Positions 1-5,469 of a DNA stretch of 6,583 bases are shown one piece after another. Positions within the stretch are counted from its first letter, which is position 1. The number at the start of each line of letters is the position of its first letter. The stretch spans positions 1 to 6,583 of the forward strand of contig JAUVKP010000064.1 in the NCBI GenBank assembly GCA_030596185.1, in the 5' to 3' direction. The translations under genes and the position numbers were made by a program. Below the pieces are notes generated by a model, which did no database searches, was not told where the DNA came from, and saw nothing but the letters and a program-made list of their open reading frames with translations. The stretch comes from Fidelibacterota bacterium. GTDB taxonomy: Bacteria; Fidelibacterota; Fidelibacteria; Fidelibacterales; Fidelibacteraceae.

Positions 1-768
1 AAAACGAATACTTTCTTCAAAATAAATACTGAATTTTGGACGAGCTTTATTTCTCCCTGTAATATTTTGCTGAAAGACCAAACTGACAGCATAGCGAGTT
101 GCTGTCGTATCATTTGCATTAAATCCACTTATGCTGGTGTCAGGAGTGCCTATATAATCAAATGATGCGTAATCATATGAAATACCAAAAGAATTGGGAC
201 TTTTTGATTGTTTCCCCGTCCAACCATAGGGATGTAACATTATGCCTGCTTCCCATGTGTACATATTATCAAATAATATTGAAGATCCAGCTCCACCAAG
301 ATTACCATTCCACCCAAGTTGTCCCGTGACTCCAAGAGGTTCAACCAACCCATAAGAACCATATAATTTATATTTCCAAGAATAGGTCTTTTTGTCTTTC
401 TTGCTTGGCTTGACACGTTCTACGGGTTTTGTTCCAGATTCCTTTACTGGTTGTACAATTGACTCTTCGTTTTTGGTTTGTTGTTGTAAATAAAGGTTTA
501 CGTACTCGGCTACTTCCTCAACCGTTTTAAATTTTGCTTCTTCAGAAGCCGGAATATCAATATTATAACGCGATTCCAACTGTTTAATCACATCGCTGAG
601 GTCAACAGTTGGCATCACTTTTTCATATTTTGGTATATCCAATTCCGATGAATTAATAAACGTACCATAAAATTCTTTAAAAAATTCTGCTCTTGACTTG
701 GTATTTTGCGCAAATGCTGAAACACAAAGCAAAAGAGACATTATTGCAGTTAATATTTTTAAACGCAT
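1..768 (-). CDS. Exported protein with ACP-like segment and beta-barrel-like C-terminal half, partial (3' end outside window)
   Basis: The frame is open for 256 codons from ATG at 766-768 to the left window edge without a stop, so the C-terminus is missing. Residues 1-20 form a signal peptide: basic MRLK, a hydrophobic core, and an AFA-Q signal peptidase I site near residue 20. Cys15 is not in a good lipobox. Residues about 27-97 are helical and resemble the later part of an acyl carrier protein, with QLESRYNIDIP at 63-73 and FKTVEEVAEYV at 80-90. Residues 97-128 are a Lys/Pro/Glu-rich linker. From about 129 onward the protein is rich in Tyr, Trp, Gly, Ser and Asn with alternating hydrophobic residues, as expected of outer-membrane beta strands. 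I do not recognise a named family. The start is supported by an AGGAG six bases upstream. The protein probably sits in the outer membrane with its N-terminal domain in the periplasm. That localisation is inference; the signal peptide and domain composition are directly visible. Confidence 0.8.
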   Translation of the reverse strand, partial: MRLKILTAIMSLLLCVSAFAQNTKSRAEFFKEFYGTFINSSELDIPKYEKVMPTVDLSDVIKQLESRYNIDIPASEEAKFKTVEEVAEYVNLYLQQQTKNEESIVQPVKESGTKPVERVKPSKKDKKTYSWKYKLYGSYGLVEPLGVTGQLGWNGNLGGAGSSILFDNMYTWEAGIMLHPYGWTGKQSKSPNSFGISYDYASFDYIGTPDTSISGFNANDTTATRYAVSLVFQQNITGRNKARPKFSIYFEESIRF

Positions 769-774
769 TATCTA

Positions 775-779
775 CTCCT
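775..779 (-). promoter_or_regulatory. Shine-Dalgarno site of the exported-protein gene
   Basis: On the minus strand AGGAG lies six bases before the ATG at 766-768. It fixes that start codon and shows that this organism uses SD sequences, unlike the starts inside the complex II cluster, which lack one. Confidence 0.75.
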
Positions 780-792
780 ACCATTTTTATAT

Positions 793-850
793 CATTGACA
801 ATTCAGACAATAATAATGTAAGCTAACAAACTCAAACTATGATGTCAATG
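793..850. repeat. 8-bp inverted repeat flanking the candidate promoter
   Basis: CATTGACA at 793-800 and TGTCAATG at 843-850 are exact reverse complements separated by 42 bases. The right arm covers the candidate -35 hexamer. The match stops at eight bases on both sides. It could be a paired operator or a chance match in AT-rich DNA; the spacing is too wide for an ordinary terminator hairpin. Confidence 0.35.
820..848 (-). promoter_or_regulatory. Candidate promoter of the exported-protein gene
   Basis: On the minus strand a perfect TTGACA (843-848) is followed after 17 bases by TAGCTT (820-825), a weak -10. This would give a leader of roughly 45 bases before the ATG at 768. An alternative in the same gap is a Bacteroidota-type pair: TTTG at 833-836, then 17 bases, then TATTATTG at 808-815, one mismatch from TAnnTTTG. 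I cannot choose between them without knowing the phylum. The 95-base gap after the PrpD-family gene has no convincing hairpin-plus-T-run terminator, so read-through from upstream is also possible. Confidence 0.4.
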
Positions 851-863
851 CATTTATACAAGC

Positions 864-2216
864 TTACAATGTCTTCATAAATTCGACCGCACTTAGCTTT
901 TCACAAGCATATACCATTTCTTTCAATGCAGGAACATCAAATCTGTCTCCACATAAAGCTTCAACTTTTGCATCCAGATCAGCTTCTGTCATTGGCTCAC
1001 GAGGATCACCCTTTGGATATTCCAAGTACAGTGTATGTTCTGTTCCATCGTTTAATTTTATCGTAACTCGAGAAGGTTGTTTTGCGGGGAACATCTTTTC
1101 AAATTCTTCAGATGCTTCACCCTTAATCTTATCAATGACCTCCCAAATACGTGGATCTTGAATACTTTCATCGTCAAAACTTTTGGTTGTAACTTTTCTA
1201 TCTACTAAGGCACAAGCTATGCAATATGGCAAACTATGGTCAGCTGTTTCACGTGATTTTGGACGATATTTATGGGAATCAAACAGAATATCGCAAGCTC
1301 GGGCTATCGTCTTAATGGTAACGGTGTCAATATCTTTATAATTAATATCGTTTTCACTCATGATCTTTATAGTAGCAGATATGTGAGTATGTGTCAAAGC
1401 TTCAGTTGGAAATGCTTTCATGGAACATTCCAATATCTTAAAAGATTTTCCAAGTCCACCAATTAAAGCATCAACATCCCAATCGGGACCAAAAACATCC
1501 ATAAAACCTTCTTTTCCCTCAAAAATAGCTTCTGTTCCGGTAAAACCTTTTTCAGCCATTAAGGCGGCTAAAACTCCGGATTGAGTTGACATGGGATCGA
1601 CCGTATTTTTCATCATGGTCAGTTTCCCTGCTGTAGGGCATCCAATAGTATGATTATGACAGGCGCTGATCCCGATGGCATTGACCATTTGATCTACATT
1701 CAATCCAAGTACTTTTCCCGCAACGATGGGAGATACAAATTGCGTCAAAGTCGCATGATGCCATTTACGTTCGCGCACACCCGGCTTAGCAAATTCACAG
1801 ATGCGTTGTTCAAATTCATAAGCAAGAACGATGGCAACGATCACATCTTTCATTGATGCCCCCACCCTCTCTGCCATAGCAAGTGCAGCGGGAATAATAT
1901 CGGAAGGATGAGATGGATCCTCTTTCCAGTAGATATCATTGTAATCCAGAGCCCGGATCATCAGAGCATTAAGAAAACTGGCTTGAACAGCCGGCATCTT
2001 GAGTTTATAACCAAATATTGTGGCTTCTTCTTTTCCGCCCATATCTGCATAGATATCTTTAATGATATTTACGTCACGTGTATGCATAGATCCCAGAGCA
2101 CATCCAACGGAATCATAAAGATAACGTTTTACTTCTTGAATAACATTTTCAGGCAAATCTTCATAGCGTAAATTTACTGCAAATTCAGCAATCTGGCGAC
2201 TAATGGCTTGTTCCAC
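864..2216 (-). CDS. MmgE/PrpD-family protein, possibly 2-methylcitrate dehydratase
   Basis: A complete 450-residue protein, a usual length for the MmgE/PrpD family, which includes 2-methylcitrate dehydratase, cis-aconitate decarboxylase and iminodisuccinate epimerase. Family features seen: the all-helical N-terminal half; LDYNDIYW at 90-97 followed by HPSD at 103-106; a Lys-containing segment around 203; a KAFPTEALTHTH segment at 267-278; and ADHSLPYCIACAL at 325-337. The Asp/His of the first two and the Tyr of the last fall where family members place active-site residues. The C-terminal part (about 380-400) holds the short beta segment SRVTIKLNDGTEHTLYLEY typical of the family. It is a soluble cytoplasmic protein. 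The start is GTG, supported by AAAGGAG seven bases upstream. It follows sdhB by under 40 bases, so co-transcription is likely. A methylcitrate-cycle role would fit, because that cycle yields succinate, the substrate of complex II, but no prpB or prpC is visible. The family call is firm; the substrate is inference. Confidence 0.88.
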   Translation of the reverse strand: MEQAISRQIAEFAVNLRYEDLPENVIQEVKRYLYDSVGCALGSMHTRDVNIIKDIYADMGGKEEATIFGYKLKMPAVQASFLNALMIRALDYNDIYWKEDPSHPSDIIPAALAMAERVGASMKDVIVAIVLAYEFEQRICEFAKPGVRERKWHHATLTQFVSPIVAGKVLGLNVDQMVNAIGISACHNHTIGCPTAGKLTMMKNTVDPMSTQSGVLAALMAEKGFTGTEAIFEGKEGFMDVFGPDWDVDALIGGLGKSFKILECSMKAFPTEALTHTHISATIKIMSENDINYKDIDTVTIKTIARACDILFDSHKYRPKSRETADHSLPYCIACALVDRKVTTKSFDDESIQDPRIWEVIDKIKGEASEEFEKMFPAKQPSRVTIKLNDGTEHTLYLEYPKGDPREPMTEADLDAKVEALCGDRFDVPALKEMVYACEKLSAVEFMKTL

Positions 2217-2223
2217 TGTAGGG

Positions 2224-2230
2224 CTCCTTT
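2224..2230 (-). promoter_or_regulatory. Shine-Dalgarno site deciding a GTG start
   Basis: On the minus strand AAAGGAG lies seven bases before GTG at 2214-2216. There is no ATG at a suitable distance, so this site identifies GTG as the true start of the PrpD-family gene. It is much stronger than any SD in the complex II genes just upstream. Confidence 0.75.
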
Positions 2231-2255
2231 TTACTTAGTATTCCAACAGTGAAAT

Positions 2256-2933
2256 TTAAACGATATTTTTCTTAATTTCCAATATATTTTCAGAAGGTTT
2301 TACATTTTTTGGACAAGCATCATTACAATTGTACATACTATGGCAACGGAAAACTCCATTTTCACCCGTAACAAGCTCCATGCGTTGATCATGAATGGCA
2401 TCTCTTTCGTCTCTGAGGAAGCGATTTAACGTCACATAGGCTGCCGGACCATGAAAATCGGGATTCATACCCGTCATCATGCAGGCGGAGAAACACGCAC
2501 CACATAAAATGCAGTCTATCATTGAATCCATTTCTTTTCTATTGGTATAACTTTGACGCGCTTCACCTGAATGCCGAACAAGATAGGGTTTTATTGATTC
2601 ATATTTTTCCCAAAAACGTTCCATATCAACCATAAGATCCTTAATGATGGGCAATTGAGCTAATGGACGAATAGTTGTTTTACCTGCTCGTAAAGGTGTT
2701 TCACACGCCAATCCATATTTTCCATTAATATGCATCGCACAGGATCCGCATCGTCCCTGAGTGCATGAAGCTCTAAAGGCTAGAGTTCCATCGATATGAT
2801 CACGTATGAACAGCAAGGCATCAAGCACAGTCTTTGCCTTACTTCCAGGCACCTTATAATTTATAAAACGATGCTTTGTATCCACAAATGGATCAAAACG
2901 GAAAACCGATAATTTATATGTTTTCTCTTTCAT
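2256..2933 (-). CDS. sdhB: Succinate dehydrogenase/fumarate reductase iron-sulfur subunit
   Basis: This 225-residue, complete subunit carries electrons from the flavoprotein to the quinone site through three clusters on the cytoplasmic face of the membrane. The N-terminal ferredoxin domain has the [2Fe-2S] ligands Cys57, Cys62, Cys65 and Cys77, all cysteines (E. coli SdhB has Asp at the third). The C-terminal domain has CILCGACFSAC at 141-151 and CHSMYNCNDACP at 197-208. By homology Cys141, 144, 147 and 207 hold [4Fe-4S] and Cys151, 197 and 203 hold [3Fe-4S]. His198 matches the quinone-site His of E. coli SdhB. After Cys151 the sequence is MMTGMNPDFHGPAA, closer to E. coli FrdB (PQFGLNPEFIGPAA) than to SdhB, which has Trp-Trp there; the usual Pro after the cysteine is Met. 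The ATG overlaps the sdhA stop as ATGA, with no SD upstream, so translation is probably coupled. Direction of catalysis cannot be read from sequence. Confidence 0.95.
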   Translation of the reverse strand: MKEKTYKLSVFRFDPFVDTKHRFINYKVPGSKAKTVLDALLFIRDHIDGTLAFRASCTQGRCGSCAMHINGKYGLACETPLRAGKTTIRPLAQLPIIKDLMVDMERFWEKYESIKPYLVRHSGEARQSYTNRKEMDSMIDCILCGACFSACMMTGMNPDFHGPAAYVTLNRFLRDERDAIHDQRMELVTGENGVFRCHSMYNCNDACPKNVKPSENILEIKKNIV

Positions 2934-4678
2934 TTTTTCAGTAATCTTAAATCTGAGAACAGTGCAATTAATGGTTTGTTTCTTATATGAATCGCTATAT
3001 GTCTAATCTTTATTTTACCCTTTTTAACTTTAACTAAAGAATATCTTGGACGACCTTTGGTAATTGGAAAATCATTTCTAAAATGTACACCAATACTTTC
3101 TTTTCTTTTCAAAGCGCATTGAATGATAATATCTGCTATATCCAAGCTCCCTTTTAATTCGATCGCCTCAATAAGTCCATAATTAGCTCTAGCATCTTTA
3201 CCCTGAACAAGCATATTGGTCATATAAGTGGTCTTTAGCTCTTTTATGATCTGTCCGGCTTCTACCAAACCCATTCCATCTCTATATATGCCGGCAAATT
3301 CATCCATCGCATTATTCATTTTGGCGCGAATCTCTGCCGGTTTTACCTCGCCGTTAGTCTTTAAAAGTATCTGTAATTTATTCTTTTCTTCAGCATAAGC
3401 ATTCTCAAAGAAAAGTTTATTGGGTAAACGGTGATGCTTTTGCCGAATATAAGATCCTGCACTTTGCGCTGAGATCTCACCGAACACCAATGTTTCCATT
3501 AGTGAATTCCCACCCATTCTATTTGTACCATGTACACCGGCACATGCGCATTCCCCTGCAGCAAAAAATCCTTCAATTTCCGTTTGAGTTTTTTCATTTG
3601 TACTGATTCCGCCAATAATGTAGTGTTGTCCCGGAGTTACCGGAATCTTTTGTCTGATAGGATCAAGATTTGCATAGGTTTTACAGAGTTCTCTGACACC
3701 GGGAAGTTGTTTTTTAATTTTCCTGCTACCAAGACCTCTGAGATCAAGATAAACACAGCTGGCATCAACACCCCTGCCGGCAAGTATCTCTCGCTGAATA
3801 TTTCGACTCACAATATCTCTAGCGGATAACTCTTTTTTATCTTTTGAATCACTATAAGATTCAAGAAAACGCTCACCTTTTCTATTAAGAAGAATTGCAC
3901 CTTCTCCTCTGGCTGCTTCAGTAATTAATACATGTGATCTTGAAAGTTGAGTTGGATGAAACTGAATAAATTCCATATCGCGTAATGGTGCACCAGCATA
4001 CAGGGGAACCGCAAGGCCCCAACCACTATTGGTAAGAGGATTGGAGGTATTTCCAAAAACCTTACCACTGCCACCACTTGCCCAAATCACTGCTTTCGCA
4101 GTAAATACTTCCATTTTTCCCGTAGCGATCTCAAGCGCAATGACTCCTGAAACAACATTATTGTAAACAAGTAACTTATGGACGAACCATTCGTCATAAA
4201 AGCGTAACAGATCAGGTTTATTTTGACGTAAACGAATACACTGTCCGTAAAGCGTATTCATGATAGCATGTCCGGTTTTGTCTGACGAATATACGGTACG
4301 TGGAAAAGAAGCCGCCCCCATGGTTCTTACAGCTATACTATTATCTTTTTCCCGAGAAAAAAGACATCCCCATCTTTCCAATTCTTTGATCTTTCCCGGA
4401 GCTCTACTTACCAGTGTTTGTAATGCATCCGGATCTGAAGCATTATAGCCGCATTTCATTGAATCTTGAAAATGTTTTTCAATCGAATCTATATTTTTTT
4501 TCTTTATATCTTTTTGGGGTATAACGGCATTTAAACCACCTGAGGCAGCAACACTATGTGAGCGGAGAGGATGAACTTTTGAGATAACTGCCACATGCAG
4601 ATTTTGCTTGACGGCCTCTATCGCAGCACGAAGCCCCGCCATACCACCACCAACAATTATCAGATCATATTTTTTCAT
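2930..4678 (-). CDS. sdhA: Succinate dehydrogenase/fumarate reductase flavoprotein subunit
   Basis: A complete 582-residue catalytic subunit that interconverts succinate and fumarate on covalently bound FAD. The FAD-binding Rossmann motif GGGMAG is at 10-15. His41 in RSHSVAASGG is the expected covalent FAD ligand. The active site is intact by homology to E. coli SdhA: His241 in FIQFHPT, Glu254 in ITEAARGEG, the proton-shuttle Arg287 in SARDIVSR, His352 in QHYIIGG, and Arg387 in GTNRMGGNSL. Glu376 in AAGEC contacts the flavin region. The C-terminal domain ends with KESIGVHFRNDFP at 526-538 and a basic, Lys-rich tail. Ser46 replaces the Gln (E. coli SdhA) or Glu (E. coli FrdA) next to the flavin. 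L-aspartate oxidase is a relative, but the adjacent iron-sulfur and anchor genes exclude it. The start overlaps the stop of the anchor gene as ATGA and lacks a good SD. Whether it acts as dehydrogenase or fumarate reductase is open. Confidence 0.95.
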   Translation of the reverse strand: MKKYDLIIVGGGMAGLRAAIEAVKQNLHVAVISKVHPLRSHSVAASGGLNAVIPQKDIKKKNIDSIEKHFQDSMKCGYNASDPDALQTLVSRAPGKIKELERWGCLFSREKDNSIAVRTMGAASFPRTVYSSDKTGHAIMNTLYGQCIRLRQNKPDLLRFYDEWFVHKLLVYNNVVSGVIALEIATGKMEVFTAKAVIWASGGSGKVFGNTSNPLTNSGWGLAVPLYAGAPLRDMEFIQFHPTQLSRSHVLITEAARGEGAILLNRKGERFLESYSDSKDKKELSARDIVSRNIQREILAGRGVDASCVYLDLRGLGSRKIKKQLPGVRELCKTYANLDPIRQKIPVTPGQHYIIGGISTNEKTQTEIEGFFAAGECACAGVHGTNRMGGNSLMETLVFGEISAQSAGSYIRQKHHRLPNKLFFENAYAEEKNKLQILLKTNGEVKPAEIRAKMNNAMDEFAGIYRDGMGLVEAGQIIKELKTTYMTNMLVQGKDARANYGLIEAIELKGSLDIADIIIQCALKRKESIGVHFRNDFPITKGRPRYSLVKVKKGKIKIRHIAIHIRNKPLIALFSDLRLLKK

Positions 4679-5055
4679 GGATGCACCAGACCGGGGTAAG
4701 CATAAATAAAATAGAAAATTATACCCAAAATAAAGATTATGATCATAATAAGGGTTAAAAGTTTATGTATACGACCAGCACGGAAAAGATCAATGATCAA
4801 TATTTTAATTCCATTCAGGATATGCCAATAAAGTGCAATAGATACAATATGTCCAAAAACACGAAAAGCCGGGAATTGCAATAGTATTATGAACTCTTCA
4901 AAAGTAGTTCTACCTAACATAACAACAGAAAGCCCCACTAAGATAAATAACCCGGCGATTAATAGGATTATACCTGTTATCCTATGCGACATAAATGAGA
5001 ACATGCCTAAACGCAAATTCATCCGGTAATGAGAAATTGTACTTACTTTTCTCAT
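4675..5055 (-). CDS. sdhC: Complex II cytochrome b membrane anchor, SdhC-like
   Basis: A 126-residue membrane subunit with three hydrophobic helices at about 26-47, 66-90 and 99-120. Together with the other anchor it should hold heme b and the quinone site and tether SdhAB to the membrane. The first SdhC signature is seen as SHRITG at 23-28, where Arg25 corresponds to quinone-site Arg31 of E. coli SdhC. The second is HILNGIKILIID at 78-89: His78 aligns with the E. coli heme ligand His84, Gly82 with its Gly88 and Asp89 with its Asp95, while E. coli Arg90-His91 is Lys-Ile here. The same frame opens further upstream at 5133, but the ATG at 5053-5055 is chosen because it forms an ATGA overlap with the preceding stop, matching the other junctions, and because the SdhC signature then begins at the usual distance from the N-terminus. 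The SD is weak (GGGTG). Family call is strong; the C versus D assignment rests on the motifs. Confidence 0.88.
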   Translation of the reverse strand: MRKVSTISHYRMNLRLGMFSFMSHRITGIILLIAGLFILVGLSVVMLGRTTFEEFIILLQFPAFRVFGHIVSIALYWHILNGIKILIIDLFRAGRIHKLLTLIMIIIFILGIIFYFIYAYPGLVHP

Positions 5056-5405
5056 AATGCACCCAATAAAATTAAATTCCAAAGAGTAATAGAAATAAGC
5101 AGAATAGCCGAGACAAACAAAATGATCTTCCACACTTTTTTATAAGTTTTTGATGGGTTCTCATCAGTTAATACCGTCCATAATCCCGAAAAACCGTGAT
5201 ATATTGCCAAGGCTATGAAAATAGTATAAAAAACGATCCACTCAGGGTGTGAGAATATCACCTGCAGACCATCCAGGCTGATCGGTCTTTCCAACTTAAA
5301 AAAGAAAACCCATACATGGATACCAAAACAAATTAATAGCTGTAAGCCGGAAATTCGTTGAAATACCCAGTGAATTCTTTCTCTGTTGTGTTTCATTTTT
5401 GACAT
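5052..5405 (-). CDS. sdhD: Complex II hydrophobic membrane anchor, SdhD-like
   Basis: A 117-residue protein, about the length of E. coli SdhD (115), with three hydrophobic helices at about 19-36, 57-76 and 93-114. The N-terminal WVFQRISGLQLL at 13-24 resembles the W-x-x-QR start of SdhD helix I. The diagnostic segment is HGFSGLWTVLTD at 70-81, which lines up without gaps with the E. coli SdhD segment HAWIGMWQVLTD: His70 should be the second heme b ligand (E. coli His71) and Asp81 matches quinone-site Asp82. The next residue is Glu82, not the quinone-contacting Tyr83 of E. coli. It is the first gene of the four-gene complex II cluster. The start is ATG at 5403-5405; Met4 (5394-5396) is an alternative. 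Neither has a recognisable SD, and the upstream 64 bases are very AT-rich. The stop overlaps the next start by four bases. Confidence 0.87.
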   Translation of the reverse strand: MSKMKHNRERIHWVFQRISGLQLLICFGIHVWVFFFKLERPISLDGLQVIFSHPEWIVFYTIFIALAIYHGFSGLWTVLTDENPSKTYKKVWKIILFVSAILLISITLWNLILLGAL

Positions 5406-5422
5406 AATTTTAAAATATATTG

Positions 5423-5448
5423 ATTATAACGGCTATTATCAAATAATA
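5423..5448 (-). promoter_or_regulatory. Possible promoter/operator of the complex II cluster
   Basis: The 64-base gap between the DsbD-like gene and the first complex II gene contains, on the minus strand, a perfect TATAAT at 5423-5428. Just upstream is the small palindrome TATTAT-TTG-ATAATA at 5434-5448. No good -35 hexamer lies 16-18 bases from the TATAAT. If used, transcription would start about 10 bases before the ATG at 5405, giving a very short leader, which would agree with the lack of an SD. AT-rich DNA produces such boxes by chance, so this is tentative. Confidence 0.3.
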
Positions 5449-5469
5449 ATTTTGTACTTCCTGAGCAGG

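Noticed and set aside
1272..3829. Plus-strand open frames of about 60-100 codons (1272-1466, 1650-1856, 1908-2171, 3530-3829).
   Set aside because: They lie opposite well-conserved minus-strand genes, have no recognisable motifs, and look like antisense shadows. The same holds for the plus-strand frame at 4260-4448.
2930..4678. L-aspartate oxidase (NadB) instead of SdhA.
   Set aside because: The fold and several active-site motifs are shared, but the gene is locked between complex II anchors and the iron-sulfur subunit by ATGA overlaps, and the length fits SdhA/FrdA.
5056..5133. Extended N-terminus (26 extra residues) for the SdhC-like gene, starting at 5133.
   Set aside because: It would overlap the SdhD-like gene by about 80 bases, and the extra residues are low in SdhC character. 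The internal ATG at 5053-5055 gives the same 4-base overlap as the other junctions.
5460..5469. CCTGCTCAGG after the DsbD-like stop as a terminator hairpin.
   Set aside because: The arms are only four bases with a two-base loop, which is too tight, and no T-run follows.
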